This document shows, one piece after another, positions 15,302 to 24,177 of a DNA stretch of 27,603 bases; the first letter of the stretch is position 1; each line of letters begins with the position of its first letter. The stretch comes from an uncultured Pseudomonas sp. (GTDB lineage Bacteria > Pseudomonadota > Gammaproteobacteria > Pseudomonadales > Pseudomonadaceae). The stretch spans positions 1-27,603 of the forward strand of contig NZ_CAMPHI010000057.1 in NCBI RefSeq assembly GCF_946885955.1, given 5' to 3'. The position numbers and the translations under genes were made by a program. Under the pieces are notes generated by a model that was given only the letters and a program-made list of their open reading frames with translations, did no database searches and had not been told where the DNA came from.

Positions 15302-16045
15302 CTATTTCCGATCCACTCGGAACTGGTATTTGAATGAGTCGCCGCGGTAGCACAGGTATTCGAAGTCGATCGGCCGGCCGCCGCGGTCGTGGGTCAGGCG
15401 CTCGACCCGCAGAATCGCTTCGCCGGCCTTGAGACCCAGCAGGTGCTGCACCTCGTCGTCGGCGAGCACGGCGTCGAGGCCGATATCGGCGCGGCCCAAG
15501 GCGATGCCGAAGAGGTTTTCCAGCATCGGGAAGATGTCGCCGGAGAGGTCCTGGCCGAACAACCGGCGGCCGATATCCAGGGGGAAGTAGCTGTTCTCCA
15601 CGCACACCGCCTCGCGGTTGAGGTAGCGCACGCGCTTGACCTCGACCACGTCCTCGCCGGGCGCCAGGTGCAGGGCGGCGACCACCGCCTTGGGCGGCTT
15701 GCGTTGCTGAATGCTCAGCAGTCGCGCGGTGGCCTCGTAACCCTGGGCCGCCATGGCCTCGCCGAAGCCCTGCAGGCGCTGCACGTTCTGCACCGCCTTG
15801 GGCTTACTGACGTAGGTGCCCTTGCCCTGGGCGCTGAACACCAGGCCCTCGTTGTGCAAGTCGCGCAGGGCCTGGCGGATGGTGATGCGGCTGACCCCGT
15901 AGGCCTGCATCAGCTGGTTTTCCGAGGGCAGGCGGCTATGCACCGCGTAGCTGCCTTCGAGGATCTGCTGGCGCAGGCTGTCGCGAATCTGCACATACAG
16001 CGGCAGCGGCGACTGCCCGGGGGCGAGCTGTTGGATACCGTTCAT
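15302..16045 (-). CDS. GntR/HutC-family transcriptional regulator
   Basis: A 247-residue regulator with an N-terminal winged helix-turn-helix (about residues 12-80; R-L-P-S-E-N-Q-L-M-Q-A-Y-G-V-S-R-I-T-I-R-Q-A-L is the HutC-type recognition region) and a C-terminal UTRA ligand-binding domain (about 95-245). Such proteins usually repress nearby catabolic or transport genes until a small ligand binds. I chose the ATG at 16045 because GGAGG lies 8 nt upstream; a longer start at 16114 has no good site and would translate through the palindrome at 16061-16074. It sits between the transporter and the flavoprotein genes, and the flavoprotein start follows 9 nt after its stop. Confidence 0.92.
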   Translation of the reverse strand: MNGIQQLAPGQSPLPLYVQIRDSLRQQILEGSYAVHSRLPSENQLMQAYGVSRITIRQALRDLHNEGLVFSAQGKGTYVSKPKAVQNVQRLQGFGEAMAAQGYEATARLLSIQQRKPPKAVVAALHLAPGEDVVEVKRVRYLNREAVCVENSYFPLDIGRRLFGQDLSGDIFPMLENLFGIALGRADIGLDAVLADDEVQHLLGLKAGEAILRVERLTHDRGGRPIDFEYLCYRGDSFKYQFRVDRK

Positions 16046-16060
16046 CGTGGGAGCCTCCAG

Positions 16061-16074
16061 CCTGTCATGACAGG
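16061..16074. promoter_or_regulatory. Candidate GntR operator 1 (perfect 14-bp palindrome)
   Basis: CCTGTCATGACAGG is a perfect palindrome 16 nt upstream of the gntR ATG. It carries the GT-N4-AC core seen in HutC-type operators. A related sequence precedes the substrate-binding protein gene (19331-19344). This suggests autoregulation, but the binding protein is inferred. Confidence 0.55.
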
Positions 16075-16117
16075 TCATGTCGAGCGCGGACGTGAGTAAG
16101 GGCTGTGCGTTCATGGC

Positions 16118-16987
16118 TCAGCCCACCTGGTTCTGTTGCTGGAAGGCGCACAGGGTTTCCTGGCGGATCAGGTCCATGCACTGGCGCTTGATTGCGATGA
16201 ACTCGGGGCTGGTCAGCAGGCTCTGCTCGCGCGGGCGCGGCAGCGGCACCGGAATGTCGGCGATGATCCGGCCGGGGCTGGCGCTCATCACCACGATGCG
16301 GTCGGAGAGGAATACCGCCTCGTCGATGTCGTGGGTGACGAACACCAGGGTGTTGCGGAACTCGCGCCAGATCTGCAGCAAGTTCTCCTGCATCATGATC
16401 CGCGTCTGTGCATCCAGGGCGCCAAAGGGTTCGTCCATCAGCAGCACGCTGGGGTAGTTGGCCAGGGCGCGGGCGATGCCGACGCGCTGTTGCATGCCGC
16501 CGGAAAGCGTCGCGGGATAGGCATCCTCGAACGCCGCCAGGCCGACCAGGGAGAGAAAAGTGCGCGCCACGCTGCAGGCCTCGTTGCGCCCGACCCCGGC
16601 CATCAGCGGGCCGAAGGCGACGTTGTCGCGCACGGTTTTCCAGGGGAACAGCGAATGCTGCTGGAACACCATGCCGCGATCCGGGCCCGGCTCGCTGACG
16701 GCCTGGCCGTCGATGCTCAAGCTGCCGCGGGTCGGCTGGACGAAGCCGGCGATGGCATTGAGCAGGGTCGACTTGCCGCAGCCGGACGGGCCGAGCAGGC
16801 AGACGAATTCGCCGGGCTTGATCTCCAGTTGGGCGTTCTGCACCGCAGCGCGTTTGCCGCCGTTGTGCTCGAACTCGATATGCACGTCGTTCACGCGGAT
16901 ATGCCCGCGCCCGCTGGTTTCGGCCTGGGCGCGCTGGCGGCTGTGGTCGAGCACGGCCAGGCGGTTATCGATAACGCTGCTGTTCAT
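16118..16987 (-). CDS. ABC transporter ATP-binding protein (nitrate/sulfonate/taurine type)
   Basis: A 289-residue ATPase that powers uptake through the adjacent permease. Walker A is G-P-S-G-C-G-K-S-T, the signature is L-S-G-G-M-Q-Q-R, Walker B is V-L-L-M-D-E-P and the switch is F-V-T-H-D. The overall sequence is of the SsuB/TauB/NrtD kind. The N-terminus is about 30 residues longer than usual before the first strand. The ATG at 16987 overlaps the permease stop (ATGA), so the two are translationally coupled. gntR starts 72 nt downstream. Confidence 0.95.
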   Translation of the reverse strand: MNSSVIDNRLAVLDHSRQRAQAETSGRGHIRVNDVHIEFEHNGGKRAAVQNAQLEIKPGEFVCLLGPSGCGKSTLLNAIAGFVQPTRGSLSIDGQAVSEPGPDRGMVFQQHSLFPWKTVRDNVAFGPLMAGVGRNEACSVARTFLSLVGLAAFEDAYPATLSGGMQQRVGIARALANYPSVLLMDEPFGALDAQTRIMMQENLLQIWREFRNTLVFVTHDIDEAVFLSDRIVVMSASPGRIIADIPVPLPRPREQSLLTSPEFIAIKRQCMDLIRQETLCAFQQQNQVG

Positions 16988-17874
16988 GGCCGGCCTCCTT
17001 TGGCCTGCCAGCGCAGCAGCGGTTCGCAGGCCTTGCGCACGAGCAGCGTGCAAAGGGTGCCGAGACCGCCAATGGTGAGCATGCCGATGATTATTTGCGG
17101 GTACTGGATCAGCGTGTAGGAGGTCCAGGTGAAGTAGCCGATGCCGTACTGGCCGCTGATGATTTCCCCGGCCAGCAGGGAGAACCAGGCCACGCCCATG
17201 CCGATCGCCAGACCGGCGACTATGCTCGGCATGGCGCCGGGAATGACCACATGCCAAAGGATCGCGCGCTTGCTCGCGCCCAGGCTGCGGGCGGCGCGCA
17301 CCAGCACGTCGGGGGTCTGTTCGACGCCGTGCACGGTGTTCAACACGATGGGAAACAGAGCGCCGAGAAAGGTGATGAAGACAATGCTCGACTGCTCGCT
17401 GGGTAGCATCAGGATCGCCAGGGGAATCCAGGCCACCGCCGGGATCGGCCGCAGCAGCTCGATATACGGCAGGATGATGTCTTCGGCCCAGCGCGAGCGG
17501 CCCATCAAGACCCCGAGCAGTACGCCGAGAGTCACCGCCAGGCCGTAGGCGATGGCGATGCGCTCCAGGCTGTAGCCGATATGCCAGTAGAATTCCTGGC
17601 TGGCCAGTTGCGTCAGCAGGGCCTGGCCGACCACCAGCGGGGTCGGGATATTTTCGAAATTCAGTAGGAAATTGAAACCGTTACTGGCGGCCAGATGCCA
17701 GAACACGACCGCCATGATCAGCGCGCCGATGCGCACCAGGTAATGCACGGAATCGACCGGTAGGCGCCGCCGGCGGATCGGCTGCGCGACCGCTGCTGCA
17801 GTTGGCGACACCTGCAGCACCGCCGGGTTGACGGGTTCGGCGGGCTGCAACGCAAGGTTCTGTTTAACGCTCAT
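16984..17874 (-). CDS. ABC transporter permease (SsuC/TauC/NrtB type)
   Basis: A 296-residue inner-membrane protein with about six membrane helices after a 45-residue cytoplasmic N-terminal stretch. The binding-protein-dependent transport motif is present as A-A-R-S-L-G-A-S-K-R-A-I-L-W-H-V-V-I-P-G-A-M-P near residue 200 (the EAA loop that docks onto the ATPase). The sequence is of the family that moves nitrate, sulfonates, taurine and similar anions. GAGG lies 7 nt before the ATG at 17874. The 60-nt gap to the upstream binding-protein gene is GC-rich and could form a hairpin that lowers permease relative to binding-protein expression. Confidence 0.94.
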   Translation of the reverse strand: MSVKQNLALQPAEPVNPAVLQVSPTAAAVAQPIRRRRLPVDSVHYLVRIGALIMAVVFWHLAASNGFNFLLNFENIPTPLVVGQALLTQLASQEFYWHIGYSLERIAIAYGLAVTLGVLLGVLMGRSRWAEDIILPYIELLRPIPAVAWIPLAILMLPSEQSSIVFITFLGALFPIVLNTVHGVEQTPDVLVRAARSLGASKRAILWHVVIPGAMPSIVAGLAIGMGVAWFSLLAGEIISGQYGIGYFTWTSYTLIQYPQIIIGMLTIGGLGTLCTLLVRKACEPLLRWQAKGGRP

Positions 17875-17934
17875 GGTTAATCCTCGGCTCAGGGGCGCCC
17901 GCGCGCTCTGCGGCGCGTAGGGCGCTCAGGCGGG

Positions 17935-19305
17935 TTACGGCAGCGTGGCCAATGCTTCGCTGAGCGGCAGTGGGCTGCCGCCGTGCTCGGCGATGTGTTG
18001 CTGCGAGTCGGCTTTCTTCATGAACGCGAGCACTTCGCCGGTCTTGTCCTTGACCAGGTAGGCGGCCTTGCCGAACAGCTTCAGGCCGGTCAGGTTGTCG
18101 TAGACATAGGTGCTGTTGATCATCTGGCCGCTGCTCTTGGCGGCTTCCGCTGCGGCGAGCATGGCGGCGACGCTGTCATAGGCGACCACGCCTTTGTCCT
18201 TGAACCAGATCTCCGCAGGCTTGAGCGCCGGGTCGCGCGGCTTCGGTGCGACCACGCTGGCGACCAGCGCGTCGTAGTCCAGGCCGCTGGCGGCGTAGGC
18301 TTTCTTCAGGTAACTGGGGTCGATCCAGGCGGCGAAATCCAGGTCGGGGATGTTCATTTCCTTCTGCAGCAGCGCATGGTCGTATTTCAACGCCTCGACC
18401 CACTGCGGCTTGATGCTGGCTTCCATGGTGGAAATGCCGCCATTGCTGAAATACAGATAGAGCACTTCCTTTTCCGCCCCGGTCCATTCGGCGACCTGGG
18501 TGGCAGCGGCCATCGGATCGTTCTGAATCCAGCGCTGCGCTTCCAGCGTCGCCATCAGCACTGCTTCGACCACTTCCGGGTATTGCTTGGCGAATTCCTC
18601 ACGCACCACGATGCCGTGGAAGGTCGGCACGCCGGCCTCGCTGCCATCGAAGATTTTTCGTGCGGTGCCGCGAAATTCCATGATCTCCGACCAGGGACAG
18701 AAGTCGGCGTGGGCGTCGATCTTGCTCGCTGCGATATTGGCCGCGCCCACCGGCGGGCTCTGGTTGGCGATGCTGACCTTGTCGAACAGGCCGGCGTCAC
18801 GCAGCGCCTTGAGTGTCATGCCCCAGGCGGCGCTGCCCACCGGTACCGAAATGGTCTTGCCGGCGAGGTCGGCCAGCGACTGCACCGACGAGGACGCCGG
18901 CACCACTATGGCGTTGCCGGTGCCCTTGAGGTTGTAGCCGGTCACCGCGATAAGGCGGCTCTGCTGCTTGCCGGTTTCCTGGAATTTGGCGCCATTGACG
19001 ATCAGCGGGTAATCGCCCATCACGCCGAAATCCAGTTTGCCGGCGAGCATCTGGTTGGTGATCGGCGGGCCGGAGTCATAGTCACGGAATTCGAGGTCGT
19101 AGGTGGCGTTCTGGTACTTACCCGTGGTCGGCAGGTATTTCTCGATCAGCTTGAGTTTCTCCAGCACGATGCCGCCGGAAACGGTGTTGGTGACCATGCT
19201 CTGATGGCCGATGCCGATGGTGATTTTTTCCGCGGCTGCCGCGCCGCTGAACAGCAGAATCGAGCTGAATAACAGGGTGGTGAACAGGCTGTTTGGGTTG
19301 TGCAT
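17935..19305 (-). CDS. ABC substrate-binding protein (NrtA/SsuA-like) with C-terminal NosL-like extension
   Basis: A 456-residue periplasmic binding protein, clearly longer than the roughly 320-340 residues of SsuA/TauA. Residues 1-25 are a Sec signal peptide ending A-A-A-A before E-K-I. Residues about 26-345 are the two-lobed NrtA/SsuA fold (G-I-G-H-Q-S-M near the start, the G-K-L-D-F-G-V-M-G-D strand, W-I-Q-N-D-P helix). Residues about 360-456 form an extra domain. Its I-W-F-K-D-K-G and A-Y-L-V-K-D-K-T-G, A-D-S-Q-Q-H-I-A-E-H-G-G stretches resemble the NosL family, but the NosL copper-ligand motif C-G-M is missing. AGGGGA precedes the ATG at 19305. It is the first gene of the cluster and carries a candidate operator 26 nt upstream. 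The substrate is likely a small anion but is not shown. Confidence 0.88.
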   Translation of the reverse strand: MHNPNSLFTTLLFSSILLFSGAAAAEKITIGIGHQSMVTNTVSGGIVLEKLKLIEKYLPTTGKYQNATYDLEFRDYDSGPPITNQMLAGKLDFGVMGDYPLIVNGAKFQETGKQQSRLIAVTGYNLKGTGNAIVVPASSSVQSLADLAGKTISVPVGSAAWGMTLKALRDAGLFDKVSIANQSPPVGAANIAASKIDAHADFCPWSEIMEFRGTARKIFDGSEAGVPTFHGIVVREEFAKQYPEVVEAVLMATLEAQRWIQNDPMAAATQVAEWTGAEKEVLYLYFSNGGISTMEASIKPQWVEALKYDHALLQKEMNIPDLDFAAWIDPSYLKKAYAASGLDYDALVASVVAPKPRDPALKPAEIWFKDKGVVAYDSVAAMLAAAEAAKSSGQMINSTYVYDNLTGLKLFGKAAYLVKDKTGEVLAFMKKADSQQHIAEHGGSPLPLSEALATLP

Positions 19306-19330
19306 AGTCTTCCCCTTGTCGGTTGGGCAA

Positions 19331-19344
19331 CTTGTACTAACAGG
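19331..19344. promoter_or_regulatory. Candidate GntR operator 2 upstream of the transporter genes
   Basis: Read on the minus strand this is CCTGTTAGTACAAG, matching the palindrome at 16061-16074 at 10 of 14 positions and keeping the CCTGT and ACA half-site bases. It lies 26-39 nt upstream of the substrate-binding protein ATG, a place where a repressor would block transcription. The call is inferred from similarity and position. Confidence 0.45.
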
Positions 19345-19395
19345 ACATAACGCCTGCTTTGAAAGGTGCACCGGCCGTGCCAGGAAGCGCGAAAA

Positions 19396-19408
19396 TCGCC
19401 TTAGGCGA
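19396..19408. promoter_or_regulatory. Palindrome in the cluster promoter region
   Basis: TCGCCTTAGGCGA is a perfect inverted repeat with one central base, flanked by GAAAA on the left and TTTTC on the right (19391-19416 overall). It lies about 90 nt upstream of the substrate-binding protein gene, consistent with an activator site. The regulator is unknown. Confidence 0.3.
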
Positions 19409-19586
19409 CTGTTTTCAAACAAGTATTGGCGGGCGTTTATGACCTTGTGGTCAGGCCCGTTTTTCCCGCCGATCGCCCTTCGCTGGTGCGTTGCGTGCAC
19501 GCGAGGGCCACACCGGCGCAAGCGCCGAGGCGGGGTTTAGGACAAGTAAGGCAAGTGGCGGGAAAGATGCGGGGTGCGTTTTGTAG

Positions 19587-19613
19587 GGCGGACATGGCGA
19601 AGCCTTGTCCGCC
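19587..19613. repeat. Extragenic hairpin repeat, inverted partner of 9625-9651
   Basis: GGCGGACA and TGTCCGCC-type arms enclose T-GGC-GAA-GCC-T; together with the flanking TTGTAG this is the reverse complement of the hairpin at 9625-9651. The one base difference in each arm preserves pairing. It lies in the 371-nt gap 19306-19676, which also holds the cluster promoter/operator region and, next to it, a short degenerate fragment TAGCAGGTGTTTTTCAGC at about 19649-19666 that resembles joined ends of the MITE-like repeat. Confidence 0.65.
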
Positions 19614-19676
19614 GAGGGATGGCAGATTTAATAGAAGAGGCAGGGGCTTAGCAGGTGTTTTTCAGCGCTCTTCCGC

Positions 19677-19822
19677 TAGCAGGCTGTTGAAAAACTACCT
19701 GCGTTGCCATCGTGGCGTTAAAAACAGGCTCAAAATGCTCATTTACAACTCGTAAATTCCGCTTTTTCGCCTGTTTTTGCCTTGCGTTGGCTGCCTCGCC
19801 TACGTTTTTCAACGGCCTGCTA
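19677..19822. repeat. MITE-like hairpin repeat, copy 2 (overlaps spoT stop)
   Basis: A 146-bp copy of the element at 8495-8639, same orientation. It begins TAGCAGGCTGTTGAAAAAC, and its right end GTTTTTCAACGGCCTGCTA inverts this with one mismatch in 19. Inside, AAAAACAGGC and GCCTGTTTTT pair, around a central ATTTAC/GTAAAT turn. The last three bases (CTA, 19820-19822) are the TAG stop of spoT read on the minus strand. Both ends here sit in CTAG, which would suit insertion into a TA or CTAG target, as IS630-type elements do. That link is inference. Confidence 0.8.
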
Positions 19823-21928
19823 GGCGCGTACGCGGGAGATATGCACCACGCCCTTGATCGCCCGTAGCTTCTTGATCACCCGGGCCAGATGGACGCGGTC
19901 ATGCACGCTGACGACCAGCTGTACGACGCTGATGCGGCCATCGCGTTCGTCCATGCTGATCTTCTCGATATTGCCGTCGGCGGCGTTGACGCTGCCGGCC
20001 AGCAGGGCGATCAGGCCGCGTTGGTGTTCCAGCTCGATGCGCAGTTCGACGTTGAATTCGCCGACCACGTCCTTGGCCCAGGACAGCTGGATGCATTTTT
20101 CCGGGTTGTGCCGCACCTCGCCGATATTGCGGCAGGTATCCAGGTGCACCACCATGCCTTTGCCCGCCGACAGGTGCCCGACGATCGGGTCGCCGGGAAT
20201 CGGCGTGCAGCACTTGGCGTAGCTCAGCACCAGGCCCTCGGTGCCGCGAATCGCCAGCGGGCCTTCCGGGCTCGGCAGTTCTTCGCCGCCTTCGCTGAGC
20301 AGGCGGCGTGCAACCACATAGGCCATGCGGTTGCCCAGGCCGATGTCCTCGAGCAGGTCTTCCAGCACGCTCTGCCGGTATTCGGCGAGCACCGCTTGCA
20401 CGCGCTCGGGCGAGAGCTTGTCGATATGGCTGTCGAAGCCGCCGAGCACCTTGTTCAGCAGGCGCTCGCCGAGGCTGATCGACTCCGAGCGGCGCTGCAG
20501 CTTGAGCGCGTGACGGATATGCGTGCGCGCCTTGCCGGTGACCACGAAATTCAGCCAGGCAGGGTTCGGCCGCGCACCGGGGGCGCTGACGATTTCCACC
20601 GTGGCGCCGCTTTGCAGCGGCTCGGAGAGCGGTGCCAGGCGCCGATTGATGCGGCAGGCGATGCAGGTATTGCCGACGTCGGTATGCACCGCGTAGGCGA
20701 AGTCGACCGCGGTGGAGCCTTTCGGCAGCTCCATGATGCGACCCTTGGGCGTGAACACGTAGACCTCGTCGGGGAACAGGTCGATCTTCACGCTCTCAAT
20801 GAATTCCAGCGAGTTGCCGGCACGCTGCTGCATTTCCAGCACGCCCTTGACCCACTGGCGGGCGCGGGCGTGGGTGCCCTTGGGCTGGTCTTCTTCGTTG
20901 GATTTGTACAGCCAGTGCGCGGCGATGCCGTTGTTGGCCATCTCTTCCATTTCGCGGGTGCGGATCTGGATCTCGATGGGTACGCCGTGCATGCCGAACA
21001 GCGTGGTGTGCAGCGACTGATAGCCGTTGGCCTTGGGGATCGCGATGTAATCCTTGAAGCGTCCCGGCAGCGGCTTGTACAGGTTGTGCACCGCGCCGAG
21101 CACGCGGTAGCAGGTGTCGACCTTGTCGACGATGATGCGGAAGCCGTAGACATCCATGATTTCGTTGAAGGCGCGACGCTTGCCGCGCATCTTCTGGTAG
21201 ATGCCGTAGATGTGCTTCTCGCGACCGAGCACTTCACCTTCCAGGCCTTCGCGGGCCAGGCAATGGGTCAGCGATTCCTCGATCTTGTTGAGGATTTCCT
21301 TGCGATTGCCGCGGGCGCGTTTTACCGCAGCGCGGATGTGCGCACTGCGCATCGGATGCATCGCCTTGAAGCCGAGGTCCTCGAATTCCACGTGCATGCT
21401 GTGCATGCCCAGGCGGTTGGCGATGGGCGCGTAGATTTCCAGGGTTTCCTTGGCGATGCGCCGGCGCTTCTCGCCGGACAGCACTTCGAGGGTGCGCATG
21501 TTGTGCAGGCGGTCGGCCAGCTTGACCAGGATCACGCGGATATCGCGGGCCATGGCCATGGCCATCTTCTGGAAGTTCTCGGCCTGGGCTTCGGCCTTGG
21601 TCTCGAAGTTCATCTGGGTCAGCTTGCTGACCCCGTCGACCAGTTCGGCCACGGTTTCGCCGAACTGCGCGTTGAGCGCTTCCTTGGCGATGCCGGTGTC
21701 TTCGATCACGTCATGCAGCATCGCGGCCATCAGGCTCTGATGGTCCATGTGCATATCGGCCAGGATGCTCGCCACCGCCAGCGGATGGGTGACGTAGGCT
21801 TCGCCGCTACGGCGGCGCTGGCCGTCGTGGGCTTGTTCGGCGTAGAAGTACGCGCGGCGGACCAGGTTGACCTGGTCGCTGTCGAGGTAGTCGGCAAGTC
21901 GATCGGCGAGGGCATCTATGCTCGGCAT
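19820..21928 (-). CDS. spoT: Bifunctional (p)ppGpp synthetase/hydrolase SpoT
   Basis: A 702-residue RelA/SpoT homologue that makes and breaks the starvation alarmone (p)ppGpp. The hydrolase HD pair is H72-D73 in L-H-D-V-I-E-D-T. The synthetase region contains D-V-Y-G-F-R-I-I (259-266) and G-R-F-K-D-Y-I-A; the R290-F-K-D motif is the basic R-x-K-D form typical of bifunctional enzymes rather than RelA's acidic form. TGS, zinc-finger-like (C-C-T-P-I-P-G-D) and C-terminal ACT domains follow. The ATG at 21928 follows a GGGGGA site. The stop codon comes from the end of the MITE-like repeat, so the last residues may differ from relatives. rpoZ lies 60 nt upstream on the same strand. Confidence 0.97.
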   Translation of the reverse strand: MPSIDALADRLADYLDSDQVNLVRRAYFYAEQAHDGQRRRSGEAYVTHPLAVASILADMHMDHQSLMAAMLHDVIEDTGIAKEALNAQFGETVAELVDGVSKLTQMNFETKAEAQAENFQKMAMAMARDIRVILVKLADRLHNMRTLEVLSGEKRRRIAKETLEIYAPIANRLGMHSMHVEFEDLGFKAMHPMRSAHIRAAVKRARGNRKEILNKIEESLTHCLAREGLEGEVLGREKHIYGIYQKMRGKRRAFNEIMDVYGFRIIVDKVDTCYRVLGAVHNLYKPLPGRFKDYIAIPKANGYQSLHTTLFGMHGVPIEIQIRTREMEEMANNGIAAHWLYKSNEEDQPKGTHARARQWVKGVLEMQQRAGNSLEFIESVKIDLFPDEVYVFTPKGRIMELPKGSTAVDFAYAVHTDVGNTCIACRINRRLAPLSEPLQSGATVEIVSAPGARPNPAWLNFVVTGKARTHIRHALKLQRRSESISLGERLLNKVLGGFDSHIDKLSPERVQAVLAEYRQSVLEDLLEDIGLGNRMAYVVARRLLSEGGEELPSPEGPLAIRGTEGLVLSYAKCCTPIPGDPIVGHLSAGKGMVVHLDTCRNIGEVRHNPEKCIQLSWAKDVVGEFNVELRIELEHQRGLIALLAGSVNAADGNIEKISMDERDGRISVVQLVVSVHDRVHLARVIKKLRAIKGVVHISRVRA

Positions 21929-21988
21929 GGGCGATCCCCCTGCCGATTCCGATGGTCCTGCGCCGCGCGACTTCGACCGACCATAAAC

Positions 21989-22252
21989 TTACAGAGGCTC
22001 GTTAGCCTCTTCCTCGAATGCGGCAAACAGCGGCTCTTCCTCGACGATCTCGTCCTCGGCGATGACGTCATAGCTCATCAGGCCAGCGGCGATTTCGCGC
22101 AGGGCGACCACGGTCGGCTTGTCGTTTTCCCAGGCGAGCTTCGGCTCTTTGCCGCCAGTGGCGAGTTGGCGCGAGCGCTTGGTGGCGAGCATGACCAGCT
22201 CGAAGCGGTTATCAACGTGTTCCAGGCAGTCTTCGACGGTAACGCGGGCCAT
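21989..22252 (-). CDS. rpoZ: RNA polymerase omega subunit
   Basis: An 87-residue small subunit that helps assemble RNA polymerase and, with the beta-prime subunit, forms a ppGpp site. The N-terminal [10 protein letters not shown] and the [16 protein letters not shown] segment are diagnostic. The C-terminus is strongly acidic, as in other Pseudomonas. It is the usual partner gene of spoT and gmk. Confidence 0.96.
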   Translation of the reverse strand: MARVTVEDCLEHVDNRFELVMLATKRSRQLATGGKEPKLAWENDKPTVVALREIAAGLMSYDVIAEDEIVEEEPLFAAFEEEANEPL

Positions 22253-22334
22253 GGTGTTCCTCGTAGCAAATGCGTAATAAAACTGGGCCCGAATGGGCGA
22301 GCGGACTGGATAGTCTAGTTAAGCCCGTGGGGCA

Positions 22335-22360
22335 GCCGCAAGCTTTAAGCTACAAGCGGC
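22335..22360. repeat. Extragenic hairpin between rpoZ and gmk
   Basis: GCCGC (22335-22339) and GCGGC (22356-22360) enclose an AAGCTTTAAGCTACAA centre, itself containing an AGCTT/AAGCT fold. This resembles short AAGCT-type repeats scattered in Pseudomonas genomes. In the minus-strand transcript it falls after gmk and before rpoZ and may uncouple their expression. Confidence 0.5.
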
Positions 22361-22399
22361 AAGAAATAGCCATGCCTGCGGCCTGCGGTTCATCTGCCG

Positions 22400-23955
<1,556 letters not shown>

Positions 23956-24136
23956 GGGTTAACCTCTCGGAAGTCGGGCAGGGGCATAAGCCATCATCGT
24001 CGCCGGCTGCGCTGGTCGCTGCGAAACAGCGAGGCCGGGCGATTTTCGCGATTGCGGCGCGGGCGGCGGATGGTGCCGGGGCGCGGGATTGTAGCGCAGT
24101 GTGTCGGTCACTCCCAATTACGCGCGTCGCGACTGG

Positions 24137-24142
24137 TATAGT
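24137..24142 (+). promoter_or_regulatory. Candidate -10 box of rph
   Basis: TATAGT about 36 nt upstream of the rph ATG fits a sigma-70 -10 element. The 17-bp upstream position (CCAATT, about 24114-24119) is a poor -35, so the call is weak. The remainder of 23956-24177 contains nothing else I can name. Confidence 0.3.
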
Positions 24143-24177
24143 GCTCGGCAGTTTTTTCCCAAGAAAGGTATTTTTTG

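Noticed and set aside
13452..15605. 717-codon minus-strand frame overlapping the flavoprotein
   Set aside because: It is an arginine/glycine/proline-rich shadow frame. The in-frame neighbour at 13550-15292 has the FAD motifs and a proper ribosome-binding site.
19677..19822. Intrinsic terminator of spoT
   Set aside because: The structure can fold as a hairpin, but the 146-bp length, terminal inverted repeats and a second copy at 8495-8639 show that it is a dispersed repeat; it may still terminate transcription as a side effect.
8495..19822. Composite transposon formed by the two MITE-like copies
   Set aside because: The copies are short, have no transposase, and the segment between them contains core genes (ridA) as well as the accessory cluster; no target duplication around the whole segment is visible.
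19889..22318. 809-codon open frame on the plus strand opposite spoT and rpoZ
   Set aside because: It is antisense to two conserved genes, has no recognisable domain, and is explained by codon bias of the real genes.
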